DNA of 64,000 bases from Pantoea anthophila (lineage in GTDB: Bacteria; Pseudomonadota; Gammaproteobacteria; Enterobacterales; Enterobacteriaceae), in NCBI RefSeq assembly GCF_006494375.1, contig NZ_VHIZ01000051.1, positions 1 through 64,000 of the forward strand, read 5' to 3'. The first letter of the stretch is position 1, and each line of letters starts with the position of its first letter. Position numbers and translations under genes: made by a program. Of the stretch, positions 11,420-21,003 are shown in pieces. The notes below the pieces were generated by a model. The model was not told the origin of the DNA, searched no databases, and saw nothing but the letters and a program-made list of their open reading frames with translations.

Positions 11420-12847
11420 ATGCCTTTTGACGATCTACGCAACTACCTCAATGCTCTGTATGAGCACGGCCAGCTGCTGGAAATTGAGGAAGAAGTCAAC
11501 GCCGAGCCAGATATAGCTGCAGCTGCAAACGCAACGGGCCGCATTGGAGAAGGCGCGCCAGCAATAGCTTTTAAACGGGTCAGAGGATTTGAGCATGCTC
11601 ACATCGTCATGAACACAATTGGTTCCTGGCAAAATCACGCCATCGCCCTGGGGCTGCCCCCCGGCACGCCGGTTAAACAACAAATTGAAGAATTTATACG
11701 CCGCTGGGAGAAGTTTCCGGTACAGCCGGAGCGGCGAAATGACCCTGGCTGGGCCGAAAACACGGTTGATGGTAACGATATAGATCTGTTCAGCATCCTG
11801 CCACTCTTCAGACTCAATGATGGTGATGGCGGCTTTTATCTCGATAAAGCCTGCGTGGTTTCTCGCGACCCACTTGATCCGGACCATTTCGGGAAACAAA
11901 ACGTGGGCATTTACAGAATGGAGGTGAAAGGTAAGCGCAAACTGGGTCTGCAACCGGTCCCTATGCATGATATTGCGTTGCATTTACACAAAGCAGAGGA
12001 GCGTGGGGAAGATTTACCTGTGGCTATTACGCTTGGTAATGACCCTGTTATAACGCTGATGGGCGCCACGCCGCTTAAATATGATCAGTCAGAATATGAA
12101 ATGGCCGGAGCGCTGAGAGAAAGCCCGTATCCGATATCAACAGCGCCGCTTACCGGTTTTGACGTCCCTTGGGGATCAGAAGTTATACTTGAGGGCGTGA
12201 TCGAAAGCCGCAAGCGTGAAATAGAAGGGCCGTTTGGTGAGTTCACCGGGCACTACTCAGGCGGACGTAATATGACGGTAGTTCGCGTAGATAAAATTTC
12301 ATACCGTTCACGCCCAATTTTCGAATCGCTATATCTCGGTATGCCCTGGACTGAAATCGATTATCTGATGGGACCGGCGACCTGCGTACCGCTTTACCAG
12401 CAGTTAAAAGCAGAATTCCCCGAAGTTCAGGCGGTCAATGCCATGTACACCCACGGCCTTCTTGCCATCATCTCTACGAAAAAACGTTATGGCGGGTTCG
12501 CACGCGCCGTCGGTCTCAGAGCGATGACAACCCCTCATGGCCTGGGCTATGTTAAAATAGTGATTATGGTCGATGAAGATGTGGACCCGTTTGATCTTCC
12601 TCAGGTTATGTGGGCATTATCTTCTAAAGTTAATCCAGCCGGCGACCTTGTTCAGCTGCCCAATATGTCTGTACTTGAACTTGACCCCGGCTCCAGCCCA
12701 GCCGGTATTACAGACAAGCTGATTATTGATGCCACCACGCCCGTTTCTCCTGATATTCGCGGTCATTACAGTCAGCCCGTTAAGGATTTACCGGAAACGG
12801 CTGAGTGGATTAATAAATTGACAGCCAAATTGGTAAACCGTAAATAA
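11420..12847 (+). CDS. bsdC: BsdC/VdcC-type non-oxidative hydroxyarylic acid decarboxylase (UbiD family)
   Basis: A 475-residue prFMN-dependent decarboxylase, likely acting on 4-hydroxybenzoate, vanillate or protocatechuate-type acids. The length matches BsdC/ShdC (about 473). ATG 11420 (MPFDDLRNYL) follows the bsdB stop by ten bases with AAGGAA upstream; longer in-frame extensions overlap bsdB in another frame and are unlikely. Family signatures include KQNVGIYRMEVKGKRKLGLQ, PFGEFTGHYSGGRNMTVVRV carrying the catalytic-region glutamate, and DEDVDPFDLPQVMWALSSKV. Together with the AaeAB-like pump, the plasmid could both export phenolic acids and detoxify them to phenols. The substrate range cannot be told from sequence. 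Confidence 0.93.
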   Translation: MPFDDLRNYLNALYEHGQLLEIEEEVNAEPDIAAAANATGRIGEGAPAIAFKRVRGFEHAHIVMNTIGSWQNHAIALGLPPGTPVKQQIEEFIRRWEKFPVQPERRNDPGWAENTVDGNDIDLFSILPLFRLNDGDGGFYLDKACVVSRDPLDPDHFGKQNVGIYRMEVKGKRKLGLQPVPMHDIALHLHKAEERGEDLPVAITLGNDPVITLMGATPLKYDQSEYEMAGALRESPYPISTAPLTGFDVPWGSEVILEGVIESRKREIEGPFGEFTGHYSGGRNMTVVRVDKISYRSRPIFESLYLGMPWTEIDYLMGPATCVPLYQQLKAEFPEVQAVNAMYTHGLLAIISTKKRYGGFARAVGLRAMTTPHGLGYVKIVIMVDEDVDPFDLPQVMWALSSKVNPAGDLVQLPNMSVLELDPGSSPAGITDKLIIDATTPVSPDIRGHYSQPVKDLPETAEWINKLTAKLVNRK

Positions 12848-12857
12848 GGAAAACCAG

Positions 12858-13094
12858 ATGCTTTGTCCCCGTTGTACAGACCCTAATATTTCCATCATGG
12901 CCGTATCTCCGGTCAAAAATGTGTGGACCGTTTTTCAGTGTCAGCTGTGCCTTTATACCTGGCGCGATACGGAGCCGGTGCGCCGTACAGAGCGAGAGCA
13001 TTATCCCGAAGCATTCAGAATGTCCCGGGAGAATATAACTAACGCGCCGGAAGTCCCATCTGTTCCGCCTTTATTAAGCGAAAAAAATAAATGA
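12858..13094 (+). CDS. bsdD: BsdD/VdcD-type small zinc-binding subunit
   Basis: A 78-residue third component of hydroxyarylic acid decarboxylase operons. Two cysteine pairs, CPRC near residue 3 and CQLC near residue 33, suggest a zinc ribbon. The segments SPVKNVWTVFQCQLCLYTWRD and EVPSVPP match the family layout. It follows bsdC by ten bases with AAGGAAAACC upstream. Its precise function is unclear in characterised systems, though it is conserved with the decarboxylase. Confidence 0.9.
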   Translation: MLCPRCTDPNISIMAVSPVKNVWTVFQCQLCLYTWRDTEPVRRTEREHYPEAFRMSRENITNAPEVPSVPPLLSEKNK

Positions 13095-13161
13095 CGTTCC
13101 CAGCCTCAGACCTTTATCAGGTTTTATAAGGCCGGCTGGTTTCACTGAACTTTATCTCGGC

Positions 13162-14649
13162 TTAATCGTTAATGATCTTTTCAAGGGAGGCCGAGATAGC
13201 AAGGAGTTTCGCGTCGTTCTCTGGCAAGGCGTCGATCTCCAGGCCTACTGGCATCCCGGATTTTTTCCCTTTCCCGACAGGAATGCTGATCCCCGGTAAT
13301 CGAATAAGGCTCCCCGGATCCGTATTATGTATCAGCCGCGAGAACATTTCCGGAGAGCTGACACCCTTCACAGCTAAAGGTGCAACGATCGGTGACGTCG
13401 GAAATATCATTGCATCGAGCCGGTTATCTTTAAACGCTTTTTGATAAATATGCAGGAGATGCGGGATCCCTTTATCCAGCGCATTTTGGTACAAAGTTCG
13501 GACAGGCACCAATTTTCCGTCAGGGCCGCGAACAATGCCCGGCACAATACCGGTTTCAAAGATTGCTTTCACATCCGGACTGGCAATACTCGCAACCAGA
13601 GCACGGAAGGAAACCCCTGTATCGCGGGTTTGCAGATAACCGATCAGTTCGCGCTTTCCCTCATACATAACGACTGGAAACGAAACCGCTTCAGCTGTTT
13701 TTTGCAGACCAGGCATGCTGACCTTCACAATCTGGACCCCCGCTGCTTTGAGTCTGTTCAGCGCCTCATGAGCCTGCAGGGAGACATCCTCATCAAGTCC
13801 CTGCCAGAAGTAATCTGCGATCCCGAGACGTATCTGCCCTGCCGGGATCGCGGGAAGTAGCTTTTCCCCCGTGATGACTGAATCCAGCAGGGCCACATCG
13901 CTGACCTTATGCGCCATCGGCCCGGGTGTGTCGCGCGTTGATGAAATTGGAACGATACCTGAAGGAGGATAACGCCCCGTTGTTGGACGGAAGCCAACGC
14001 AGCCATTCAGGGCACAGGGCTGGCGGACCGATGCCCCGGTATCCGTTCCTATCGCAGCGGAAACCATATTCGCGGCAACTGCCACGGCACTTCCGGAAGA
14101 TGAGCCTCCCGCGACACGACTGGAGTCATAGGCATTCCGCACGCCCGTTATACCCGGTACATGATAAGCTGCGTTATAGCCTGTGGCGCCATATGCAAGT
14201 TCATGCATGTTTGTTTTACCAATAATAATGGCGCCTGCATTTATAACTTTCTGAACAACCGGCGCGGTCTCGTCGGGTATAAAGTGTCTCAGTGCTGGCG
14301 TTCCTGCAGTGGTGGGTAAGCCGGCCACTTCAATATTATCTTTTACAGCGATCGGTACACCGCCCAGAGGCAGGCAGCGTCCTCCTTTTTTCAGGTACAA
14401 ATCCCACTTTCTGGCCTGACTGAGGGCGTTATCTCCCTCAACAGTGATAAAAGCATTCAGGTTAGGATGGCTGGCTATCTTACCCAGGGAATAACTGATC
14501 ACCTGTTCGCTGGTGATTTTACGCTCGCATATCAGCTTTGCGAGATCAGCTGCGGTAGCGTTACCCATATTGATATCGCGATCTCCGGCATTAGCGATGG
14601 CTGGCAGACCAATGATACCTGCCAGCATTACTGCATAAAACGGCTTCAT
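13162..14649 (-). CDS. Secreted amidase-signature family hydrolase
   Basis: A 495-residue member of the amidase signature family with a clear signal peptide (MKPFYAVMLAGIIGLPAIANA), so it should act in the periplasm. The Ser-cisSer-Lys triad is visible: Lys103 in GGVPIAVKDNIEVAG, cis-Ser in AGGSSSGSAVA (about 183-185), and the nucleophile in GTDTGASVRQP (Ser207). The sequence CALNGCVGFRPTTGRYP follows. The substrate (amide, acyl amide or nitrile-derived) is unknown. It lies leftward of, and in the same direction as, a LuxR regulator, an aldehyde dehydrogenase and an aminotransferase, suggesting one catabolic cluster for an amide- or amine-containing compound. Confidence 0.87.
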   Translation of the reverse strand: MKPFYAVMLAGIIGLPAIANAGDRDINMGNATAADLAKLICERKITSEQVISYSLGKIASHPNLNAFITVEGDNALSQARKWDLYLKKGGRCLPLGGVPIAVKDNIEVAGLPTTAGTPALRHFIPDETAPVVQKVINAGAIIIGKTNMHELAYGATGYNAAYHVPGITGVRNAYDSSRVAGGSSSGSAVAVAANMVSAAIGTDTGASVRQPCALNGCVGFRPTTGRYPPSGIVPISSTRDTPGPMAHKVSDVALLDSVITGEKLLPAIPAGQIRLGIADYFWQGLDEDVSLQAHEALNRLKAAGVQIVKVSMPGLQKTAEAVSFPVVMYEGKRELIGYLQTRDTGVSFRALVASIASPDVKAIFETGIVPGIVRGPDGKLVPVRTLYQNALDKGIPHLLHIYQKAFKDNRLDAMIFPTSPIVAPLAVKGVSSPEMFSRLIHNTDPGSLIRLPGISIPVGKGKKSGMPVGLEIDALPENDAKLLAISASLEKIIND

Positions 14650-14727
14650 CTTTATTCTCCGTTATTGTGATAAAGCTGATTTAGTCAGAGCTCTCGATGT
14701 GAAACCATCCTCAGGATTGAGGAGAGA

Positions 14728-15435
14728 TCAGTTTCTTATAGATGCGCTTAATTCAGTCCGGTTCATGCAGTTTAGCTTAGACAATGCCTGGTTCAGATGG
14801 CTCCTTACGGTTGTGAAGCCTATACCAAGCTGTCGTGCAATTTCCTTATCTGTCAGCCCTCGGGAAGCCAGTTGAGCAACCTCTCTTTCACGTACGGTCA
14901 GACACTGTATTGCCGCAGACTTTACCCCCAGTGCGCGGATAAAGTAAGGTTCAAGCACCATCAGGATCTGCTTTTCCCGGTTACCAAATTCAGGCTCCCC
15001 TTTTGCTCTCCAGATCCTCAGGTCTCTGACGTCAACCCCTTCGCTGACGTAATAGACATTAATGCCGTGATGCAGACCATTCGGGCGGAGAAACTGATGA
15101 TAGAAGTCCGATTTTTCAAGAGATCTGCGATCCATGACCTCAGCAGTAAGCGTCGGCCGCTGTCTCTGACGTAAAAGCGGCGTCAGGGGATCAATATTCT
15201 GCCATGTTGTTTCGTGCATCTTCATAGCGGTTTCAGGAATGTTCCATGCAATCCCATCAGTTGAGCGTTTGCAGGCCTCGCTCCAGACATAGGATGCTGC
15301 GAAATCGGCTCCCAACAGTTCTGATAGTTTTCTGAGAAGCTCAACGAATTCACTTCTGGATATTCCGGCCGGGCCAAGAGACCAGATAATTTCTGATAAC
15401 CCGGCCAGATCTGAACGCGTAAAAATTTTATCCAT
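14728..15435 (-). CDS. LuxR-family regulator with autoinducer-domain-like N-terminus
   Basis: A 235-residue protein. The C-terminal LuxR/GerE helix-turn-helix is clear (about 172-230: LTVREREVAQLASRGLTDKEIARQLGIGFTTVRSHLNQALSKL). The N-terminal domain (about 20-160) has the size of an autoinducer-binding domain (TWQNIDPLTPLLRQRQ, SDFYHQFLRPNGLHHGINVYY), but I see no luxI gene nearby and the AHL-contact residues are not obvious. It sits between the amidase and the aldehyde dehydrogenase, so it probably controls these genes in response to a small molecule. Confidence 0.85.
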   Translation of the reverse strand: MDKIFTRSDLAGLSEIIWSLGPAGISRSEFVELLRKLSELLGADFAASYVWSEACKRSTDGIAWNIPETAMKMHETTWQNIDPLTPLLRQRQRPTLTAEVMDRRSLEKSDFYHQFLRPNGLHHGINVYYVSEGVDVRDLRIWRAKGEPEFGNREKQILMVLEPYFIRALGVKSAAIQCLTVREREVAQLASRGLTDKEIARQLGIGFTTVRSHLNQALSKLNCMNRTELSASIRN

Positions 15436-15562
15436 TATTTATGAGACCCTCCGTCAGCCATAACGCAATAAGCGTGCCAGGAAGAGGCTCCGGGTGCCTG
15501 CGCATTGCGAAGGGAATGCATGCGCTAAAGCCTGGATGAGATTTAGCGCACTTCGAAACAAA

Positions 15563-17026
15563 TCAGAAAGGATAGTGTCGCGCTTCACGCTGTACCGTAA
15601 TCCATTGTTCCCGGGTAAACTCATGAATGATCCAGTCGCTGTTGAAACGGCCAATACCACTGTTTTTTTCACCGCCAAACATGTTGTCAGGATCATCATT
15701 CGGCGTAATGTCGTTGATATGGGTCATCCCGGCATGTATACCGCTTGCAAATTTCAGCCCGCGGGCTTCATCACGCGTAAATACGGCGCTTGAAAGCCCA
15801 AATTCAGTCTCATTAGCCAGCCTGAGCGCATGGTCTTCATCTTCAGCCCTGATGATTGAGGCGACAGGCGCGAACTGTTCTGTCTGGGCCAGGCACGAGT
15901 CATTCGGCACATCTGCGAAAATGTGAGGGGGGATCAGACGCCCACTGGCTTCTCCTTCAAGCAGGACACGGTGGCCATGCTGGCGAGCCGCCTGAATACG
16001 GGACAGCGCTGCGTCAGCCTGGCGCTGGTTAATAAGCGGACCAATAACCGTGTCCGGATCAGCGGGATTGCCACATTTCAGCTTGCTGACACGCTCAACA
16101 AATGCGCCGGTAAATTCATCATATATTGTTTTGTCTACAATGATGCGATTTGTACTCATGCAGATTTGCCCCTGGTGCAAAAATCTTCCGACCGTGGCAC
16201 CCGTCACGGCCAGCCCTATATCCGCATCATCCAGTACCACGCAAGGCGCATTTCCACCCAGTTCAAGTCCGACACGTTTTATATGTTTGCCGCTGACAGC
16301 CAGGCTGCCTATATGTCGCCCCACACGCGTAGAGCCGGTAAAGGAAATAAACGATGGTACCGGATGGAGAATAAAAGGATCGCCAATATCAGCCACTTTA
16401 CCTACCACGATATTCAGTAGCCCAGGCGGCAATCCCGCCTCTTCATAAATGCTTGCGAGCAGAAGTCCGCCAGTTACAGGCGTGTCATCAGCAGGTTTAA
16501 CCACGACAGCGTTGCCCAGAGCGAGAGCGGGTGCAACCGATCTGTTTGTCAGATGCATCGGCCAGTTCCACGGGCTTATAACACCTATCACCCCAACCGG
16601 AGAACGATAAACGCGGCTTTCCTTACCGGGGATGCTGACAGGTTTGATAAGCCCATGCACACGTGAGGGTAAAAATGCAGCGGTAAACGTACCTTCTCTT
16701 ACAGCACTGAATTCAAGCTCAGCTTTGGTTCGAGTGCTCCCGCTCTCCGCTATAAGCCACTCAACGATTTCGTCATGGCGGTTATCCATAATCTCTACGG
16801 CTTTAAGTAAGATTTTAGCACGCGTTCGGGCCGGGCACTGCGCCCATGATTTCTGAGCATTTTCAGCTGCAGCATAGGCAATATCCAGGTCGGAATGGTC
16901 TGCAAGAGTTATCTCAGATAAAAGCTCAAGGTTCCATGGGTTTCTGTTTTTAAGGACTGCGTTTTTAGAGCCATTACACCATTTTCCTGCTATAAACTGA
17001 CGCTGGAAAAATTCGTTGCTACCCAT
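15563..17026 (-). CDS. NAD(P)-dependent aldehyde dehydrogenase (benzaldehyde/vanillin dehydrogenase-like)
   Basis: A 487-residue aldehyde dehydrogenase. It shows the cofactor-binding region VIGVISPWNWPMHLTNRSVAPALALGNAVVVKP, catalytic Glu in GLELGGNAPCVVLDDAD, and catalytic Cys in FLHQGQICMSTNRIIVD. The end, INDITPNDDPDNMFGGEKNSGIGRFNSDWIIHEFT, resembles bacterial aromatic aldehyde dehydrogenases. A phenolic aldehyde substrate would fit the nearby decarboxylase and efflux genes, but aliphatic aldehydes from amine catabolism via the adjacent aminotransferase are equally possible. A terminator separates it from the aminotransferase upstream. Confidence 0.87.
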   Translation of the reverse strand: MGSNEFFQRQFIAGKWCNGSKNAVLKNRNPWNLELLSEITLADHSDLDIAYAAAENAQKSWAQCPARTRAKILLKAVEIMDNRHDEIVEWLIAESGSTRTKAELEFSAVREGTFTAAFLPSRVHGLIKPVSIPGKESRVYRSPVGVIGVISPWNWPMHLTNRSVAPALALGNAVVVKPADDTPVTGGLLLASIYEEAGLPPGLLNIVVGKVADIGDPFILHPVPSFISFTGSTRVGRHIGSLAVSGKHIKRVGLELGGNAPCVVLDDADIGLAVTGATVGRFLHQGQICMSTNRIIVDKTIYDEFTGAFVERVSKLKCGNPADPDTVIGPLINQRQADAALSRIQAARQHGHRVLLEGEASGRLIPPHIFADVPNDSCLAQTEQFAPVASIIRAEDEDHALRLANETEFGLSSAVFTRDEARGLKFASGIHAGMTHINDITPNDDPDNMFGGEKNSGIGRFNSDWIIHEFTREQWITVQREARHYPF

Positions 17027-17058
17027 AAATCACCTTTCTCTGTAAGTTTTTTAACAAA

Positions 17059-17080
17059 AAAAGCCGCTGTTGCGGCTTTT
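17059..17080 (-). terminator. Rho-independent terminator after the aminotransferase gene
   Basis: Stem AAAAGCCGC/GCGGCTTTT with a TGTT loop, and T-rich flanks on the minus strand. It lies between the aminotransferase stop (17098) and the aldehyde dehydrogenase start (17026), so the two are probably transcribed separately or attenuated. Confidence 0.85.
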
Positions 17081-17097
17081 CAGAAAACTGTTTTTTA

Positions 17098-18441
17098 TTA
17101 AGCACTGTAGATACAGCGAATAATATCTTTTGTGGCGTCAATATAACCGGAAATATCGTCATCGGTCATAGGAAGTGTCAGGCCAATCTGTCCACGATGG
17201 ACCGGAAAGTATCCACGCGTCGCCATTTCAAGGGCATAAATTTTCATGCTTTTATCATCAATTTTATGCCAGTAATCACGATGCGTTGTAATTTGCTGGT
17301 TTGTTTCCTTTGTAAAGGCATAACCAAGTACAGAGAATGAACCAAAGACAGTAAAGGGATAACCCTCTTTCAGGGCCCAGCTGTTGAGCTCGCTTTTAAT
17401 GCGTCTGGCCATTGAATTCAGCCGGTCATAAGCGCCATGATCCATCGCTTCCAGACAGGCACTGCCTGCGGCAGCCGCCAGCGGATGACCATGATGCGTC
17501 CCGGATACCATTACCTGATTCGTTTCCAGCACATCAAAAATTTTACCGGAGCCGCCCACCGCGCCAATTGGCAATCCGCCCCCGATCATTTTTCCCAGAA
17601 CTGTCAGGTCAGGTTTAGTGTCATACAGGCTCTGAAGACCGCCGTAAGCTGCCCGTAAGGTAACGGTTTCATCAAAAATCAGCACAATGTCGAGTTCACG
17701 CGCCAGGGTGCCGAGTTTATGAACGAAGCTTTTTTCCAGTTCAACGATCCCACCGGCACAAGACTGTAATTCCATAATGATGCAAGCCAGGTCAGATGCA
17801 TGCGCGCGAATGATTTTCTCGCAAGCGACGAAATTATTTTGTACTAATGTCACCACATGGTCGGTCTTGAACGCGGGGATACCATCTGAATCAGGTAAAG
17901 ATTTCGGATTACTGGCCGGGCCAGGAAAACTGTCCGGATTAGGATGAGCAGAAATAGCCAGGTCGTCTGAAAATCCATGATAGCCGCCTTCAAATTTAGC
18001 AATTTTTTTCCTTCCGGTGTAACCCCGCGCTATTCTTACCGCTGCCAGACAGGCTTCACTCGCTGAGCAGAAAAATTTGATTTTTTCAACCGAATCGATT
18101 CGATGGCAAAGTTCTTTAGCCAGGTCCAGCTCGTGATAAGTAGGATTACCGAAAGAGAAACCATCCGGGATCACTTCATTAATTTTTTTTAAAATGAGAG
18201 GGTGATTATGACCTATTACGTTAGTGGAAAAATTATTGTTCAGATCCAGTAACTTTTTCCCTTCAATGGTATGAATGTACTGTCCTTCGCCGCTCTTGAC
18301 GAAAACAGCATGGGGTCCATATCCAAAAGTTCTTCTGCTAAACCCACCCGGGATATAATCATTACCCCTGCTTGTTTCATCCTTTGAAAGGTGAAAGGTT
18401 TCTGAAAAGTTTTGAAGTGATTGTTCGTAAGTTAGTCTCAT
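17098..18441 (-). CDS. Class III aminotransferase, glutamate-1-semialdehyde aminomutase-like
   Basis: A 447-residue PLP enzyme of the HemL-like class III family. It shows SEACLAAVRIARGYTGRKKIAKFEGGYHGF for the cofactor-phosphate region, LIFDETVTLRAAYGGLQ with the PLP-contact aspartate, and the Schiff-base lysine in LTVLGKMIGGGLPIGAVGG. It is longer than HemL, and the N-terminus (SKDETSRGNDYIPGGFSRRTFGYGPHAVFVKSGEG) is typical of HemL-like catabolic aminotransferases. True HemL is chromosomal, so this copy probably transaminates an omega- or beta-amino compound supplied by the amidase cluster. The substrate is unknown. Confidence 0.87.
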   Translation of the reverse strand: MRLTYEQSLQNFSETFHLSKDETSRGNDYIPGGFSRRTFGYGPHAVFVKSGEGQYIHTIEGKKLLDLNNNFSTNVIGHNHPLILKKINEVIPDGFSFGNPTYHELDLAKELCHRIDSVEKIKFFCSASEACLAAVRIARGYTGRKKIAKFEGGYHGFSDDLAISAHPNPDSFPGPASNPKSLPDSDGIPAFKTDHVVTLVQNNFVACEKIIRAHASDLACIIMELQSCAGGIVELEKSFVHKLGTLARELDIVLIFDETVTLRAAYGGLQSLYDTKPDLTVLGKMIGGGLPIGAVGGSGKIFDVLETNQVMVSGTHHGHPLAAAAGSACLEAMDHGAYDRLNSMARRIKSELNSWALKEGYPFTVFGSFSVLGYAFTKETNQQITTHRDYWHKIDDKSMKIYALEMATRGYFPVHRGQIGLTLPMTDDDISGYIDATKDIIRCIYSA

Positions 18442-19096
18442 AATTTTCCAAAAAATAAATCAGATTTAGTCGCTATCCATCGGGATGTTAAAATACTGGC
18501 TGTCCTTAACGGAAGATAATTTCGTTAGCTATCATATTTACATCGTGAAAGCAGGAAGCATTACAGATATGATTATCAAACGTGAAAATTTACCTTAGTC
18601 CTTTTTAATGCCTTGCCGTAAGATAATCAATACAGATAAAGTATTAAGCAATCTGATATACACATAACCTTTTTTCAGCTGATTTTCTATGTAGGCATGA
18701 AGAATCCTTTGAGTTATAGGGATTTTTATTTGAAGAAGCTTCATTGTATCTGATAATAAAAATTACCCCCCATCAAAAAAACCGATCTAAAGCCAGTTTT
18801 TGATATTTTGAGTTGCTTTACGCACTCAATTTCATGTATCAATTTTTTTACAAATAATTCTGTCAGGTTGCCGTTCCTGCTTACAGTACATGCACGCTTT
18901 GATTATCGGTTAGCGACGTAGCCGTTAACGTTTGCCCCAAAATATTGGCCCAATAACATCGATAGTTGACCATATGCCATCTCGTCACTGTTTATGAAAA
19001 CTCTATAATTACTACAAAATGCACTGGCTCTTTTAGTCATCAGTAAGCGCAAGAGCAATGTTAAATTTTAGTAAGCATAATGTTACGGAGACAATG
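18442..19096. other. AT-rich intergenic region between divergent aminotransferase and metallo-hydrolase genes
   Basis: About 650 bp with no recognisable gene. The stretch 18540-18850 is AT-rich and likely carries promoters for the divergent genes. GGAG at 19087-19090 is the ribosome site for the next gene. Confidence 0.4.
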
Positions 19097-19873
19097 ATGA
19101 AACTGACGCAGATTCGAAACGCCACCATCAAACTTGAATACGGCGGTTCACGTTTTCTGATTGACCCAATGCTGTCGGATGAAGGTGTATGGGACGGTTT
19201 TCCGGATACCCCTCGTTCAGAACTACGGAATCCGCTGGTTTCTTTACCTTTTGCCATAGCTGATATTGTTGATACAGATATAGTGATCGTCACTCATACC
19301 CATATTGACCACTGGGATGAAGCCGCAGTTAAGCACATCAGCAAGCATCAGCTCATTTACACCCAAGACCAGAAAGATGCGGAGCTGCTGCGCTCACAGG
19401 CATTTTCAAATGTTTCAGTGCTGGATGACAAAACCGAATTGTCCGGGGTCACGATATACAAAACGGACGGCCAACATGGCAGCGATGAGGCGTACTCCAT
19501 ACCCCAAGTGGCTGAATTTTTAGGCGATGCGTGTGGGCTTGTTTTTACGCATCCAGATGAAAAAACACTCTACCTCGCCGGTGACACCATCTGGGTTCAG
19601 CCTGTGATCGACAGCCTGGAACACTATCGCCCTGATGTCGTAGTGCTGAATGCAGGTTATGCGCATATTAACGGTCTGGGCGCCATCATTATGGGTAAAG
19701 AAGATTTTGTGCGAGCTCATGCGCTGCTGCCGGAAGCGACTCTGGTGGCCTCTCATATGGAAGCCGTGAATCACTGCATTCTCAGCCGCGAGGAGCTAAA
19801 AGATTATGTTTCAGAGCAGAGGATCGGTGATTTTGTGATCGTCCCCGACGATGGCGAGTCTGTGCATTTCTGA
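19097..19873 (+). CDS. UlaG-like metallo-beta-lactamase-fold hydrolase, cytoplasmic
   Basis: A 258-residue metal-dependent hydrolase. The metal motif VTHTHIDHWDE (HxHxDH) is intact, followed by GQHGSDEAY, LYLAGDTIW, VVLNAGYAHINGLGAIIMGKEDF and SHMEAVNHC. There is no signal peptide. ATG 19097 is six bases from GGAG; ATG 19094 is also possible. It precedes an AraC/GlxA-type regulator by 45 bp in the same direction, so the two may be co-transcribed. A close paralogue with a Tat signal is found at 29089. The substrate is unknown; UlaG itself is an ascorbate-6-phosphate lactonase, so a lactone or phosphoester is plausible. Confidence 0.85.
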   Translation: MKLTQIRNATIKLEYGGSRFLIDPMLSDEGVWDGFPDTPRSELRNPLVSLPFAIADIVDTDIVIVTHTHIDHWDEAAVKHISKHQLIYTQDQKDAELLRSQAFSNVSVLDDKTELSGVTIYKTDGQHGSDEAYSIPQVAEFLGDACGLVFTHPDEKTLYLAGDTIWVQPVIDSLEHYRPDVVVLNAGYAHINGLGAIIMGKEDFVRAHALLPEATLVASHMEAVNHCILSREELKDYVSEQRIGDFVIVPDDGESVHF

Positions 19874-19918
19874 ATCACCTGACTTCTCTTACTTTACGTG
19901 CGTAACTCAGGAGAACTG

Positions 19919-20881
19919 ATGCCAGCACTGTCTGTCGCCGTTATTGCAACTGAAGGATTCAGTCCTTTCCATTTTTCTATCCCCTGTACTGTATTTGGTA
20001 AGGTTTATCCGGATCCTTCGCTGTTTGAGCTGACTATCTGTGCCGCGCATACCGGAGCCGTGCAGTCCGATTTGGGGTTGTCAATTCAGGTTGCAAATGG
20101 GCTTGAAGTTCTGGAAGCGGCTGATATCGTGATAGTTCCTTTCTGGAATCACCCCGAGACGCGTCCGCCGCAGGTTCTTCTTGATAGCCTGAGAAAAGCC
20201 CATTCAGGCGGTGCAGAAATTGTTGGCCTGTGCCTGGGCACCTATGTCCTGGCTTATGCCGGGCTCCTGAACAGCAGAAGAGCATCGACTCACTGGGAAT
20301 TTGAAAAAGACTTTTCCGAACGCTTTCCGGATGTTCGTCTCGATACAAATGCGCTTTACGTGGACGATGACAGGCTCATTACTTCGGCAGGTACAGCTGC
20401 TGCCCTGGACTGCTGCCTTTACCTTGTCCGGCAGCATTATGGCAGTACCGTCGCTAACAAGCTTGCCCGCAGGCTGGTTGTTCCTCCGCACCGTGAAGGG
20501 GGACAGGCTCAGTTCATAGACCGTCCTCTTCCTCAGAGTACGCAGGACGGCAAAATTAATGAGCTGATTAACTATCTGCGCAGAAATATTAGTAAGCCTC
20601 ACAGCCTGGACTCGCTGGCCAGCTTCACCAATATGAGCAGGCGAACGTTCACCCGTCATTTTCATAAGGCTACGGGGATCCCAGTCAGTGAGTGGCTGGA
20701 TAACGAACGGCTTCACCGCTGTCAGGAGCTTCTCGAAAACACCAGTCATTCCATTGAACAGATTGCCCAGCTTGCTGGCTTCGGTTCCACTGTGACGCTT
20801 CGCCAGAGTTTTAAGGCACGCTTCGGTGTCAGCCCCAGTGACTGGCGTAAAACATTTAACGTCCGTAAGGATCTTCTCTGA
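19919..20881 (+). CDS. GlxA-type AraC-family regulator with DJ-1/PfpI domain
   Basis: A 320-residue regulator. The N-terminal DJ-1/PfpI-like domain (about 1-185) includes the nucleophile-elbow-like GGAEIVGLCLGTYVLAYAGLL. The C-terminal double helix-turn-helix AraC domain (about 215-315) includes NMSRRTFTRHFHKATGIPVSEWL and IAQLAGFGSTVTLRQSFKARFGVSPSDWRK. ATG 19919 with CAGGAG upstream is preferred over the GTG 21 bases earlier. It lies between the metallo-hydrolase and the GH106 gene and probably regulates one or both. Confidence 0.88.
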   Translation: MPALSVAVIATEGFSPFHFSIPCTVFGKVYPDPSLFELTICAAHTGAVQSDLGLSIQVANGLEVLEAADIVIVPFWNHPETRPPQVLLDSLRKAHSGGAEIVGLCLGTYVLAYAGLLNSRRASTHWEFEKDFSERFPDVRLDTNALYVDDDRLITSAGTAAALDCCLYLVRQHYGSTVANKLARRLVVPPHREGGQAQFIDRPLPQSTQDGKINELINYLRRNISKPHSLDSLASFTNMSRRTFTRHFHKATGIPVSEWLDNERLHRCQELLENTSHSIEQIAQLAGFGSTVTLRQSFKARFGVSPSDWRKTFNVRKDLL

Positions 20882-21003
20882 AAAAGGCATGACGTGCTCC
20901 TCGGCCTGCTCTGGCAGTTAGGGAGCGCCTGTAATCGCGTCCTGTCTGTCACACTGAATCCGGACATCCAGGAAACATTAACTTTTAATTCAGGAGTTTG
21001 TTG

